Source: Methylumidiphilus sp963753955 (GTDB lineage Bacteria; Pseudomonadota; Gammaproteobacteria; Methylococcales; Methylococcaceae). Taken from it: a stretch of 64,000 nucleotides of DNA. Below, piece after piece: positions 8,871 through 19,301 of this stretch. The position numbers and the translations under genes are program-made. The stretch spans positions 62,001-126,000 of the forward strand of contig CAVWEM010000010.1 of NCBI GenBank assembly GCA_963753955.1. The letters run 5' to 3'. Every line of letters starts with the position of its first letter. Positions within the stretch are counted from its first letter, which is position 1. Below the pieces are notes generated by a model that did not search any database, was not told the origin of the DNA, and saw only the letters and a list, made by a program, of their open reading frames with translations.

Positions 8871-9575
8871 ATGACCTTGACCCAAGATGAAGTCTCCGCC
8901 GTTTTGCTTTCAGTCAAAGTGGCCGCCTGGGCGACTCTGTTGGTTTGCCCGCTGGCGATAGCAGCGGGCTGGCTGTTGGCGCGGAAGGACTTCACCGGCA
9001 AGGCCTTGGTGGATGCCTTGATCCATCTGCCCTTGGTGTTGCCGCCAGTGGTTCCGGGTTATTTGATGTTAGTGCTGTTTGGCAATCAGGGAATCATCGG
9101 AAGCTGGTTGAATAGTCACTTGGGGCTGTCCTTTGCCTTCAATTGGAAAGGCGCGGCGCTGGCCTCTGCGGTCATGGCATTTCCATTGATGGTGCGCTCG
9201 ATGCGCTTGTCCATGCGGCTGATTGATCCTCGGCTGGAAGGGGCGGCATGCACGCTGGGCGCGGGGCCGCTGGCGGTGTTCTTCACCATCACTTTGCCAT
9301 TGGCCCTACCGGGTGTCTTGGCGGGATTGATACTGGGTTTCAGCCGCAGCCTCGGCGAATTCGGCGCGACCATCACTTTCGTCGGCAACGTCGAAGGGGA
9401 AACCCGCACCCTGCCTTTGGCGATTTACACTGCCAGCCATATCCCCGGCGGCGATGCGGAGGCGATGCGCTTGATTGTCCTGTCGATGGCGTTGTCGTTG
9501 TCTGCCCTATTGGCCAGCGACCTGCTGACCCGGCGCGTGGAAAACCGCCTAGGCATCAGAGGGCAAAGTGCTTGA
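8871..9575 (+). CDS. modB: molybdate ABC transporter permease ModB
   Basis: Inner-membrane permease of 234 aa with five or six hydrophobic segments. The cytoplasmic EAA-type loop GAACTLGAGPLAVFFTITLP near residues 124-143 is the ATPase contact, and FSRSLGEFGATITFVGN near 160-176 is a ModB hallmark. It lies between the TSUP permease and modC, overlapping the GTG start of modC by eight bases, so the three are in one operon with modA. Confidence 0.92.
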   Translation: MTLTQDEVSAVLLSVKVAAWATLLVCPLAIAAGWLLARKDFTGKALVDALIHLPLVLPPVVPGYLMLVLFGNQGIIGSWLNSHLGLSFAFNWKGAALASAVMAFPLMVRSMRLSMRLIDPRLEGAACTLGAGPLAVFFTITLPLALPGVLAGLILGFSRSLGEFGATITFVGNVEGETRTLPLAIYTASHIPGGDAEAMRLIVLSMALSLSALLASDLLTRRVENRLGIRGQSA

Positions 9576-10641
9576 AATGGATATCCGCCTGGAACGGGGC
9601 GGTTATTCCATGGCGTTCAAGATCGGCTTGGATGAGCTAGTCAGCGGGGTATTCGGCCCCTCCGGCTCGGGCAAGACCACCCTGCTGCACTGCGTCAGCG
9701 GCCTGCTCCGTCCCGATTCGGGGCGGATGGTATTGAATGGGGAGGTTCTGTTCGATTCGGCCTCGGGTCAGTTTGTCCCGCCCCACCGCCGCCATATCGG
9801 CCTGGTGTTCCAAGATGCCCAGTTGTTCCCGCATTTATCGGTGCGAGGCAACCTGCTTTACGGCTACCGCCGACTGGCCCCCAAACAACGGCGCTTCGAT
9901 CTGGGGCCGGTGGTGGATTTGTTGGAAATAGGCGAATTGCTGGAACGCCGACCCGGCCAGTTGTCCGGCGGACAAAAGCAGCGCGTCAGTTTAGGCAGAG
10001 CCTTGCTCTACAGCCCGCAACTGCTGCTGATGGATGAACCGCTATCGGCTCTGGACGAACGATTGAAACGGCAAATCCTGCCTTTTCTGCGGCGCATCCG
10101 CGATGTGTCGCAGATTCCGATGCTATATGTCAGCCATTCCCTGGATGAAATCCTCTATCTCACCCAGACCTTGACCCTAGTTGACCAAGGCCACATCATC
10201 GGCCATGGCACCTGCCTGGATGTCCTAAGCCAGGCGGATGCGGCTGAGGTCGCCGATGCCATGGATCTGCGCAATTTCTGGAGCGTGGACATATTGGAAA
10301 ATCATCATGAGCACGGCTATAGCATCGCCAGGCTGGGGAAAGAACGCTTGATCCTGCCCCCCGCCCCTGCCAACGAAGGGAGAACGGTCACTGTCAGCGT
10401 GCGGGCCGCGCAAATCGCCCTGTCCCGGCAGCGCCTCGAAGGCATCACCATCCAAAACCAACTGGCTGGCAAGATCGTCCGCATCATCCCCCGCCGCCAT
10501 GGCGCGCTGGTGGAAATCGACGCCGGCGTGACCGTGGTGGCGGAGGTCAACGGCAAGACCGTGGAAGATTTGCAATTATCTAAAAATGACCGGGTATATT
10601 GTTTGATCAAGGCGCAGTCGGTGGAATATCCCGACTGTTGA
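9568..10641 (+). CDS. modC: molybdate ABC transporter ATPase ModC
   Basis: ATPase of about 357 aa. Walker A GPSGSGKTT near residue 30, signature LSGGQKQRVSLGRAL near 132, Walker B LLLMDEPLSALDE near 152 and the switch histidine in YVSHSLDE are all intact. A C-terminal TOBE/Mop domain (about 285-350, IALSRQRLEGITIQNQLAGK) binds molybdate and regulates transport. The start can be GTG at 9568, overlapping modB, or ATG at 9577. In contrast to the second copy at 2186-3406, its ABC signature motifs are canonical, so this is likely the working transport ATPase. Confidence 0.92.
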   Translation: MLEMDIRLERGGYSMAFKIGLDELVSGVFGPSGSGKTTLLHCVSGLLRPDSGRMVLNGEVLFDSASGQFVPPHRRHIGLVFQDAQLFPHLSVRGNLLYGYRRLAPKQRRFDLGPVVDLLEIGELLERRPGQLSGGQKQRVSLGRALLYSPQLLLMDEPLSALDERLKRQILPFLRRIRDVSQIPMLYVSHSLDEILYLTQTLTLVDQGHIIGHGTCLDVLSQADAAEVADAMDLRNFWSVDILENHHEHGYSIARLGKERLILPPAPANEGRTVTVSVRAAQIALSRQRLEGITIQNQLAGKIVRIIPRRHGALVEIDAGVTVVAEVNGKTVEDLQLSKNDRVYCLIKAQSVEYPDC

Positions 10642-10663
10642 TGCAAAGAATGCCAATCCTCCC

Positions 10664-10692
10664 TTGACATTGTTTTTGCTGGGTCACAGAAT
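10664..10692 (+). promoter_or_regulatory. candidate sigma-70 promoter of mop
   Basis: TTGACA at 10664-10669, a 17-base spacer and CAGAAT at 10687-10692 (four of six matches to the -10 consensus). It lies in the gap between modC and mop, suggesting mop also has its own promoter. Confidence 0.45.
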
Positions 10693-10751
10693 GGCGGGTG
10701 GGTTAAATCCCAAACTGAACACTAAGCAACCTTAAGCAAGCAGGCAGAATC

Positions 10752-10970
10752 ATGTCACTCAAACTCAGCGCGCGTAACATTCTCAAAGGCACAGTGAAGG
10801 CAATAACCCACGGCGCGGTCGATTCCGAGGTTGTCATTGAGCTGTCCCCCGGCGTTGAAATCGTTTCCATCATCACCAAGGGTTCCGCCGAGAACCTCGG
10901 ATTGAAAGTCGGCGGCAGCGCCTATGCGATCATCAAAGCCCCCAACGTCATCGTTGCCGTGGACGACTAG
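10752..10970 (+). CDS. mop: molbindin (Mop) molybdate-binding protein
   Basis: A single TOBE/Mop domain of 72 aa, MSLKLSARNILKGTVKAI to the acidic end VAVDD. Molbindins form cytoplasmic hexamers that store and buffer molybdate; the SARNILKG and SAYAIIKAPNVIV segments are typical. It follows the modABC operon by 110 bases and completes a locus for uptake, sensing and storage of molybdate. Confidence 0.92.
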   Translation: MSLKLSARNILKGTVKAITHGAVDSEVVIELSPGVEIVSIITKGSAENLGLKVGGSAYAIIKAPNVIVAVDD

Positions 10971-10988
10971 ATCAGACTTGATCCCCTT

Positions 10989-11020
10989 TGGCAAAGCCCC
11001 GCCATGGCGTGGCTTTGCCA
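10989..11020 (+). terminator. possible terminator hairpin after mop
   Basis: Inverted repeat TGGCAAAGCC (10989-10998) and GGCTTTGCCA (11011-11020) with a 12-base loop, 18 bases after the mop stop. No T-tract follows, so termination is uncertain. Confidence 0.45.
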
Positions 11021-11136
11021 TGGCGCAGGCTTGGCGACACAGACCAAGCCTGCGTTCTTCGATAAGCAGAAAAAGCCTTGCCAGGGCTTCTTCTGGATTT
11101 TGGTTCGTTGGTTCCATCGTAATCGATGCCGCTTCA

Positions 11137-11595
11137 ATGCCAAACAAACCCGAACCTACCCGGCAATTCCTGAACAACACGATTTTTCAGGACATCCACC
11201 GGCGCATCGACTTCCATGCAGAATTGCTCAGGAAGATCAAGCAAGCAATACCCGGCCCAATGGCCGCCCATTGCCTGGATTGCGTGGCACAGGAAGACGG
11301 TGGCTTGGTGTTGTATACCGATTCGCAAGCTTTTGCCTCGCAACTTCGCTTCTTCGCTCCGTCAATCCTGGCGAAACTGAATATCGACGGAGAATTGTCC
11401 ATCAAGCGGGTTCTGATCCGCAACCTTAGCCTCACGTTGCCGACAGATTTCGAGAAACCGGTGGCGCCGATGAAAAAGCCTTCCTCAGAAACCATCGAAA
11501 TGGTCAAGGCCAGCAGCCGCTTCGCCGCTGACGACGAACTCAGCGCGGCATTGGCCCGCCTAGGCGCGACCATGGAGCGTTACGCCCAAAAATAA
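11137..11595 (+). CDS. dciA: DUF721/DciA-like replicative helicase loader
   Basis: A 152-aa protein matching the DUF721 family (DciA), which loads the DnaB helicase in bacteria lacking DnaC. The core near residues 60-110 (LVLYTDSQAFASQLRFFAPS, then KRVLIRN) is the family's KH-like fold. The family is commonly found facing lpxC in gammaproteobacteria, as here. I chose the ATG at 11137 over longer upstream options because the homologous part begins there. It shares a bidirectional terminator with lpxC. Confidence 0.75.
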   Translation: MPNKPEPTRQFLNNTIFQDIHRRIDFHAELLRKIKQAIPGPMAAHCLDCVAQEDGGLVLYTDSQAFASQLRFFAPSILAKLNIDGELSIKRVLIRNLSLTLPTDFEKPVAPMKKPSSETIEMVKASSRFAADDELSAALARLGATMERYAQK

Positions 11596-11630
11596 AAACG
11601 CCGCTCCGGCCAGAGGCACCTGCGGCGTTT
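11596..11630. terminator. bidirectional terminator between dciA and lpxC
   Basis: AAACGCCGC (11596-11604) pairs with GCGGCGTTT (11622-11630) across a 17-base loop. The A- and T-flanked stem would serve both converging genes. Confidence 0.75.
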
Positions 11631-11650
11631 GCACCAAAGGGATGTTGGAT

Positions 11651-12565
11651 TTAACGCACGGCCTGGATGGTGCGCATATAGGAAATCGGCAAACCTTCAT
11701 CCTCGCTGTAAGTCACGGCTTCCCAGGCATCCTTCTGCTTGATCAATTCCCGCAACAGCAGGTTGTTGAGGCCATGGCCGGATTTGTGGCCGACGAAGGA
11801 ACCGATCAAACTATGCCCGAGCAAATAAAGGTCGCCGATGGCATCAAGGATCTTGTGCTTGACGAACTCATCCGCGTAGCGCAACCCGTCTTCGTTGAGT
11901 ATGCGGTAATTATCCACGACGATGGCATTGTCCATGCTGCCGCCTAAGGCCAATTTGCGTTTGCGCAAAGCCTCTATGTCGCGCATGAAGCCGAAGGTGC
12001 GGGCACGGCTGACTTCCTTGACGAAAGACGTGGAAGAAAAATCGATGCTGGCGGTTTGATTGTCCTTGTTGAACATGGGATGGTCGAAGTCAATGGTGAA
12101 GGTCACCTTGAAACCATCGTAAGGCTCGAACTTCGCCCATTTGTCGCCGTCCTCGACCAACACCTCTTTCTTGATGCGGATAAATTTCTTTGGAGCATCC
12201 TGCTCCAGGATGCCCGCCGACTGGATCAAAAACACGAATGGCCCCGCGCTGCCATCCATGATGGGAACCTCGGATGTGCTGACATCGATATAGGCATTGT
12301 CTATGCCCAACCCCGCCAGGGCGGACAACAGATGCTCCACAGTGGAGATCTTGACCGAGCCATTGACCAGGGTTGTCGAAAGAGTAGTTTCTCCGACATT
12401 CTCGGGCTTGGCGTCTATCACGACCGGGTCGGCCAGATCCACGCGCCGGAATTTGATGCCTGTGTTGATCGCGGCGGGCCGCAAGGTCAAGTAGACCTTC
12501 TGTCCCGTGTGCAATCCCACACCTGTTGCTCTTATCACGTTTTTCAGTGTTCTCTGCCTGATCAT
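11651..12565 (-). CDS. lpxC: UDP-3-O-acyl-N-acetylglucosamine deacetylase LpxC
   Basis: Zinc amidase committing UDP-acyl-GlcNAc to lipid A, 304 aa from the start chosen. MIRQRTLKNVIRATGVGLHT is the conserved N-terminus; STVEHLLSALAGLG near residues 75-88 holds the first zinc histidine; KHKILDAIGDLYLLG near 233-247 carries the other histidine and aspartate ligands, and GHKSGHGLNN the catalytic histidine. An ATG four codons further upstream is possible but the family starts at MIRQRTL. It closes the dcw cluster after ftsZ. Confidence 0.95.
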   Translation of the reverse strand: MIRQRTLKNVIRATGVGLHTGQKVYLTLRPAAINTGIKFRRVDLADPVVIDAKPENVGETTLSTTLVNGSVKISTVEHLLSALAGLGIDNAYIDVSTSEVPIMDGSAGPFVFLIQSAGILEQDAPKKFIRIKKEVLVEDGDKWAKFEPYDGFKVTFTIDFDHPMFNKDNQTASIDFSSTSFVKEVSRARTFGFMRDIEALRKRKLALGGSMDNAIVVDNYRILNEDGLRYADEFVKHKILDAIGDLYLLGHSLIGSFVGHKSGHGLNNLLLRELIKQKDAWEAVTYSEDEGLPISYMRTIQAVR

Positions 12566-12703
12566 CAGCTCACCCATAAGATTAGGAATTCATCCGCCCA
12601 AGAATAAAAGGCACAATATTTATAGGATAACCGGCTCCACGTGCCATGACAATGTTACAAATTGTCGCAGCCCGTCATAATGCGGCCCGCTTCCGCCTTT
12701 CCT

Positions 12704-13860
12704 TCAATCCGCCTGCCGTCTCAGGAAAGCGGGAATGTCCAGGTATTCCAAATCCATCTCCTTTCTGGGTTCAGAGCCCCTGTTCGTGCTTTGGCTTGTT
12801 GCGGATGCTCGTCGGCTTGTCCAGCGCGCCATAGTCGATCTCGCCGTTATGCGTTTTCACCAGGCGGATCGGCGCTTCGCTCAATTGCCGCTGGGTGGCC
12901 AGCCCTGTGGCGACGACGGTCACGCGCAATTCATCGCCCAGCTCGGAATCCACGGAAACGCCGGCCACCACGATGGCATCATCAGCGGCGAATTCGTGGA
13001 CCACGTTGCCGACTTCGTTGAATTCGCTTAAGGTGAGATCCGACCCGCCCGCGATATTGATGAGAATGCCACGCGCACCCTGCAAATTGATATCGTCGAG
13101 CAGAGGGCTGGCGATGGCCTTTTCCGCAGCCTCGCGCGCCCGGTTTTCGCCACTGGCGACACCAGTCCCCATCATCGCCATGCCCATCTCGGACATGACC
13201 GTGCGCACGTCAGCGAAATCCACATTGATGATGCCAGGATGGGTGATCAGATCGGCGATGCCTTGGACCGCGCCCAGCAGGATGTCATTGGCGGCGGCAA
13301 AGGCCTGGATCAGGCTGACATTCTTGCCCAACACCGGCAGCAGCTTTTCATTGGGGATGGTGATCAGGGAATCGACGAACTGGCTCAATTCCTCAATGCC
13401 TTTCTCCGCGATGGCGCGGCGCTTCTTACCCTCGAAATGGAACGGCTTGGTCACCACGGCAACGGTCGAGGATACCCGCCTCCTTGGCGATCTCCGCGAT
13501 GACCGGGGCGGCACCGGTGCCGGTTCCGCCGCCCATGCCGGCAGTGATAAACACCATATCCGCGCCTTCCAGCACTTCCATGATACGCTCGCGGTCATCC
13601 TTGGCCGCCTGCTTGCCGATGTCGGGATTGGCACCGGCACCTAGACCCTTGGTCAAGGCGTTGCCGAGTTGGATCACCGAACGGGAGTTGACGCTCTTCA
13701 GCGCCTGCGCGTCGGTGTTGGCGCAAATGAAATCCACACCCTCAATATGGCTGTTCACCATGTGATTCACGGCGTTGCCGCCGCCGCCGCCCACCCCGAC
13801 CACCTTGATGACGGCTTTTTGACTGTAGGAATCCGCTATTTCAAATTTCATAAAATTCAC
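12704..13860 (-). CDS. ftsZ: cell division protein FtsZ, two frameshifts
   Basis: Tubulin-like GTPase that forms the Z ring. The tubulin signature GGGTGTGAA is near residues 105-113 and the N-terminus has VGVGGGGGNAVNHM. The frame breaks near 13466-13470 (one extra base between GIL and TVAVVTKPFH) and again at the C-run 12777-12780 (one extra base). After the second shift the true C-terminal peptide DIPAFLRRQAD, which binds FtsA and ZipA, appears intact and ends with a stop at 12704-12706. An essential gene with its tail perfectly preserved behind two indels points to sequence error, not loss of function. Confidence 0.93.
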
Positions 13861-13894
13861 CCTGAGCCTTCCTGAGACTTGACTGCCAAAAAAA

Positions 13895-15131
13895 CTAAAA
13901 ATTACTCTGAAACCAACTCTTCATTTTGTTCCACATCCCCTTGAATCCTCCGTCACCCGATACGCCCTTTTCGCCATGGGGGCCATGCTGGCGTCCGAAC
14001 AGCAGCAATCCCACGCCGGTCGCATAAGCGGGATTACGGATCACCTCACCCAATCCCGTGACATATTGCGGCAGCCCCAGACGCACCGGCATATGGAAAA
14101 TCTCCTCGGCCAGATCCACCAGCCCCTCGACCCTGGCGCTACCGCCGCTGAGGACGATGCCGGCGGCGATCAAATCCTCAAATCCGCTGCGCCGCAACTC
14201 CGACTGCACCAGCAGCAGCAATTCCTCATAGCGCGGTTCGACGATCTCCGCCAGATTGAGCCTGGAAATCTGGCGAGACGGGCGCTCGCCAATACTAGGG
14301 ACGTCGATGTTATCCTCCAGCTTGGCCAATTGCGTCAACGCACAGGCGTATTTGATCTTGATCTCTTCGGCGTACTGGGCGGGTGTGCGCAAGGCCACGG
14401 CGATATCGTTGGTGACTTGGTCGCCGGCAATGGGAATCACCGCCGTATGCCGGATGGCACCATCGGTGAACACCGCGATGTCGGTGGTGCCACCACCGAT
14501 ATCGACCAGACAAACGCCCAATTCCTTTTCGTCCTCCGCCAGCACGGCGTAGGCCGAAGCCAGTTGTTCCAGGATGACATCGTCCACTTCCAGGCCGCAA
14601 CGGCGTGATGCATTTTTCGATGTTCTGCGCCGCGCTCACCGCGCCGGTGACAATATGCACCCTCGCCTCCAGGCGTATGCCCGACATGCCGATGGGTTCC
14701 TTGATGCCTTCCTGGCGGTCGATGACAAACTCCTGCGGCAGGATGTGCAGGATTTTCTGGTCTGCGGGGATGGCAACCGCCCGCGCCGAGTCAATCACAC
14801 GGTCCACATCGCTTTGCGTGACCTCTTTCTCCTTGATGGCGACGATGCCATGGGAGTTCATGCTGCTGATATGGCTGCCCGCGATCCCCGCATAAACGGA
14901 GTGGATGCGGCAACCCGCCATTTCCTCGGCTTCTTCAATGGCGCGTTGGATCGACTGCACCGTCGCCTCCAAATTGACCACCACGCCTTTTTTCAGGCCA
15001 CGGGAAGGATGGGAACCAATGCCGATAACCTCAATCTCCCCATCTTCCCCCATTTCCCCGACGATGGCGGCTACTTTGGATGTGCCGATATCCAAGCCAA
15101 CAATCAAGTTTCGATCCGATTTTCTTGCCAT
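13895..15131 (-). CDS. ftsA: cell division protein FtsA, frameshifted
   Basis: Actin-like membrane anchor of the Z ring. LIVGLDIGTSKVAAIVGE at the N-terminus is the phosphate-1 motif, VDIGGGTTDIAVF the phosphate-2 motif, and SGGSARVEGL the adenosine motif; the C-terminus MWNKMKSWFQSNF is the amphipathic membrane helix. Reading switches frame near 14601-14603, where one extra C turns ITRCGLEVDDVI into another frame. Only two bases separate its start from the ftsQ stop. Confidence 0.93.
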
Positions 15132-15132
15132 G

Positions 15133-16009
15133 CTAGTGTTTCTCTACCGCCATATTGCTGGCCGTGCCATTAAGTGGGAATCCCGTGCCATTTTCGCCTT
15201 TGATGTTCGCTCCGCTCTCCGCCTCTGATTTCCATATCACGGCAAAACCATTGGGGTAACGCAGATCCACCCGCTTCAGCCGGGCAAAACTATCCTCGCC
15301 TAATTTGGGAACCAGATCCAGAAAGCGTTCCAATAACATGAGCGGTTCATCTTGCCTGCCGAATTGAAGCTCCAATCCATTGTTTAGCTTGACGATCCAA
15401 GCCCTGCGCTTGCTCATGTCCAAGGACGCCACACCCACCCCCTTGGACGCCAATTTATCGTTGAGACGCTTAAGCATCTCCAACAAATAGGCTTCCATGC
15501 CGGGAGGGCCATAAATCACAGGAAGATAGCCGAAAGCCTCGATGCCGCCCGGCGCGAACCGCATCCCCTTCGGATTCAACAAGGCCCGATCGCCCCAACG
15601 CGCCACCGCCTTCTGTTCGGTGATGCCAATTTCCAGTGTGTCGGGCCATACCCTTGTCAACCGGATCCCGGTCAATCCAAGCGAAGGAGCGGACGGCCCC
15701 TTCGATTTCCGCCATATCCAGGGAAAAGTAACCATCGTCGATCATCGGCAACAACGCCTCCTGCAATTTCGCCGTATCCAGGTTTTCGATCCCGCCCTCA
15801 ACCCGGACAAACGCTATGGGGAATAAGGTGCCCGGCTCAAGCGGTGGCAATCGCTCCCAAGCCAACCAGCCCAGCCCCACCAAGACGGACAGCCCGGCCA
15901 GCTTCAGCAGCTTTCGCCCGAATCCTGCTCCCCTTCTTCCGCGTCGATTTGGAGAATGAGGATTGCACCGTGCTACTCCGGGGCGAGGCTGGTTTCTAAA
16001 ATTCGCCAT
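15133..16009 (-). CDS. ftsQ: cell division protein FtsQ, frameshifted
   Basis: Bitopic inner-membrane divisome protein. The N-terminal cytoplasmic arginine-rich segment is followed by one membrane helix (LLKLAGLSVLVGLGWLAW near residues 34-51) and the periplasmic POTRA domain (VRVEGGIENLDTAKLQE). The frame changes at the G-run 15667-15669, one base too long, joining SFAWIDR to the VTRVWPDTLEIGITEQ segment. The start at 16009 overlaps ddlB by 37 bases; a later GTG start is possible. Confidence 0.85.
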
Positions 16010-16907
16010 ACCAACTCGCCGAATTCGATGCCTGCGGCTTTTGCCGCCATGGGTACCAGACTATGATCGGTCATGCCGGGAACCGTATTGACTTCAATCA
16101 ACCAAGGCCGGTTTTCAGCATCGACCAGAAGATCGACACGTCCCCATCCCTTTACGCCTATGCACTGGCAGGCCTTGCGCGCCAAGGATTGGATCGCGGC
16201 CTCCTTCTGCCCATCCAAACCGGCAGGGCAATGGTAGCGTGTGGTATCGGCGCGATACTTGGCGTCGAAGTCATAAAATGCATGGGGGGTTTCAAGCCGG
16301 ATCAAGGGCAGAGCCTCATCGTCCAGCACCGCCGCCGTGTATTCCTTGCCTGTCACCCAAACTTCGGCAAAAACCTGGCAATGGTATTGCGCGGCAATCT
16401 CATAAGCCTGCTTCAGTTCCTCCAAGTTCTCCGCCCGACTCATGCCGATGCTTGATCCTTCGTTGGCAGGTTTGACGATCAGAGGAAAACCCAAATCCTC
16501 CGCACAACGGCCTAGGTCATCAAGGCGATCCAACAGCATCCAGCGAGGAGTTGGCAAGCCGGCCCCAGCCAACAGAGTTTTGTCCGTAGCTTGTCCATCG
16601 CCAAGGCAGAGGCCAAGACGCCACTGCCGGTATAAGGGATTCCTAGCGCCTCCAAAGCGCCTTGCAATACGCCATCCTCGCCACCACGCCCATGGATGAT
16701 GTTGAACACCCGGTCATAGTGTGATTCGAGCAAGGGTTCGATCAGCTTGGATCCCACATCCAGCGCAACCGCGTCCACGCCGCGCCCCAGCAGGGCGGCA
16801 TGCACAGCCCGCCCGCTCTTCAAAGATACCTCGCGCTCCGCCGCCGCGCCGCCCATCAGGACAGCCACCCGACCGAATACTTCAGCGTTGGTCATTCGAA
16901 CGCTCAC
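15973..16907 (-). CDS. ddlB: D-alanine--D-alanine ligase DdlB, frameshifted
   Basis: ATP-grasp ligase making D-Ala-D-Ala for MurF. The N-terminal VAVLMGGAAAEREVSLKSG and FNIIHGRGGEDGVLQG are diagnostic; the ATP-grasp half contains PLIVKPANEGSSIGMSRAEN and the C-terminal EVNTVPGMTDHSLVP. One base appears to be missing near 16574-16578, where KLLLAGAGLPTPRW would otherwise read through. The stop lies inside the 5' end of ftsQ. Confidence 0.92.
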
Positions 16908-16924
16908 TTCCGCCTCTTAAATGC

Positions 16925-17876
16925 TTACTGATCCGCCGGTTCGCCCACAATGCGGACCTCTGGCACCAGGCTCACGCCCTGTTGTTTTTGCACTTCGTCG
17001 CGCACCCTTTCAATCAAACGTTCGATATCGCGGGCCGTCGCATCGCCTAGGTTGACGATGAAATTGGCATGCTTCTCGGATACGCAGGCACCGCCAATGC
17101 GGCAGCCTTTCAAACCACAGGACTCGATCAGCCGGGCGGCATAATCGCCCGGAGGATTGCGGAACACTGATCCGCAACTGGGTTGGTTGACTGGTTGGGT
17201 TGTTGCGCGCTTGGCCAACAACGACTTGATCTGTTCCCGGCTCTGTAAGGTATCGCCAGAAACCAGCTTAAGTTCAGCCGCTAAAAACCATTCATCACGA
17301 GGGCCATAGCACACTGCGATAACCGACCATATACTCTCCCGCCATCCGCCTATGGACATCGCCCAAACAGTCCACCGTCAATAGCCTGTCCACTAAAGAC
17401 CAGGTTTCTCCGCCAAACGCGCCAGCATTCATCGCCAAAGCTCCACCTAAAGTGCCGGGGATGCCGGCCAGAAACTCCGCGCCATCCAATCCTTGCTCGG
17501 CGCAAAAACGGGCGACCAAGGCGCAAGGCAGCCCGCCTCGGCATAAACCCGTCCCCCTCAATCAGGCCCATCCCCTTTAAGCGGTTTTTGGTGCAAACGA
17601 CCGTACCTCGGATGCCCCCGTCGCGCACCAGCAGATTGCTGCCCAGACCTAGCCAGAACAGGGGTTCGCTCCGCAGGCAGGGAGCGTAAAAAACACAACA
17701 AGTCATCCAGGTCGGCAGGCAAATAGAGCCGTTCAGCAGGCTCCGCCCACCCGCCAGGAGGTGTGGTCGCAAAGCGGCTCATTCTGGCGCAATTCCCCAC
17801 GCAAGGAAGCATTCCACATCCTAGAGAATGCAATTTGCCAAACTGACCCACTCTTCGCATTTCCCGCTTTTTCCAT
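16925..17876 (-). CDS. murB: UDP-N-acetylenolpyruvoylglucosamine reductase MurB, several frameshifts
   Basis: FAD enzyme reducing enolpyruvyl-UDP-GlcNAc to UDP-MurNAc. The pieces are read in order from several frames: NEPLCDHTSWRVGG, then PAERLYLPADLDDLL, then WLGLGSNLLVRDGGIRG, then IPGTLGGALAMNAGAFGGE, then QPSCGSVFRNPPGDYAARLI with ACVSEKHANFIVN. At least four single-base breaks lie between about 17290 and 17750. All parts of the family are present and in order. The start at 17876 (MEKAGNAK) is tentative, since the murC end is also disturbed. Confidence 0.85.
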
Positions 17877-19301
17877 CTTGACGGCAAGCTTGCCTGGCAA
17901 TCCGCCGCCATCGCGCCAATATTGCCCGCCCCCAGCGTCAACACCACATCGCCCGCAGCGAGGATCTTCGGCAATATCTCGCCCAATTCCTCAGCCTTCG
18001 GCACAAAGATCGGATCGACTAGACCCCGCAGGCGGATGGCCCGCGAAAGCGAACGCCCATCAGCCCCGGCCAAAGGCGCTTCCCCTGCCGCGATAAATAT
18101 CTAATAGCACCAGCAAGTCGACTTTCGACAACACGCCCACGAAATCCTCGAACAGATCGCGGGTGCGGGTGTAGCGGTGCGGTTGGAACACGACAACCAA
18201 TCGCCGGCCGGGAACAGCCTGGCTGGCGGAATCCAAAGTCGCCGCGACTTCCCGTGGATGGTGGCCGTAATCATCGACAAATGTGACTAGCCTTCCGCCC
18301 AATGGCAGTTCGCCGTTGATCTGGAAACGCCGCCCTATGCCTTTGAAATCCGGCCAAGGCGCGCTGGATGGCCTCGTCGCTAACTCCCAACTCGGTGGCA
18401 ACACCAATGACTGCCAAAGCGTTGAGGATGTTGTGGCTGCCCGGCAGGTTCAGCGTCACCCCTAGCCGCCTATCGCAACCGGTCCGCAACACCGTGAACC
18501 GTGTGCTGAGGCCTTGCCTTTCAATGTCCACCGCACGGATGTCAGCTTCCTCGCCCAAACCATAGGTTTTCACCGGCTTGTTGACGCTAGGCAGAATTTC
18601 ACGGATGCCCGGATCGTCCAGACACAACACCGCCAGCCCATAAAAGGGCAAATGATGCAGAAATTCAATGAACGTGTCCTTCAGCCGCTGGAAATCACCG
18701 CCATAGGTTTCCATGTGGTCTTCGTCAATATTGGTGACGATGGCGATCATCGGTTGTAGATGCAGGAACGAGGCATCGCTTTCGTCCGCCTCGGCGACCA
18801 GATAATCACCCTTGCCCAATTGCGCATTGGTGCCTGCGCTATTCAGCCTGCCGCCGATAACGAACGTAGGATCCAGCCCGGCTTCGGCCAGGACGCTGGC
18901 AGTCAGGCTGGTGGTGGTGGTTTTGCCATGGGTGCCGGCAACGGCGATGCCATAGCGAAAGCGCATCAACTCGGCCAGCATCTCGGCGCGGGAGACCACC
19001 GGAATCTTATGCAGCTTGGCCGCGACCACTTCCGGGTTGGCGCTGCCGACGGCACTGGAAATCACCACGACCTCGGCGTCCCGCACGTTTTTCGCGCATG
19101 GCCGAAAAACACTTCAGCCCCCAAATCGGCCAAACGCCGCGCATTGGGGTTCATCTGCAAATCCGAGCCAGAGACCTGATAGCCCAGATTGAGCAGCACC
19201 TCCGCAATGCCGCTCATGCCGACGCCACCGATGCCGACGAAATGGATATGGCGAATACGTTTCATGCCGTAATGTCCGGCCACCGGCTGCGGCATATTCA
19301 T
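17877..19301 (-). CDS. murC: UDP-N-acetylmuramate--L-alanine ligase MurC, several frameshifts
   Basis: Mur ligase adding L-Ala to UDP-MurNAc. The N-terminus RIRHIHFVGIGGVGMSGIAE is followed, after a break near 19080, by the ATP loop AVAGTHGKTTTTSLTASVL and YLVAEADESDASFLHL; another break near 18350 leads to TFVDDYGHHPREVAATL and VVFQPHRYTRTRDL, and a third near 18070 to the end GDVVLTLGAGNIGAMAA. The ATG at 19301 matches an ATGA overlap with murG. The 3' boundary with murB is uncertain because one frame reads from the murC tail into murB without a stop. Confidence 0.85.
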
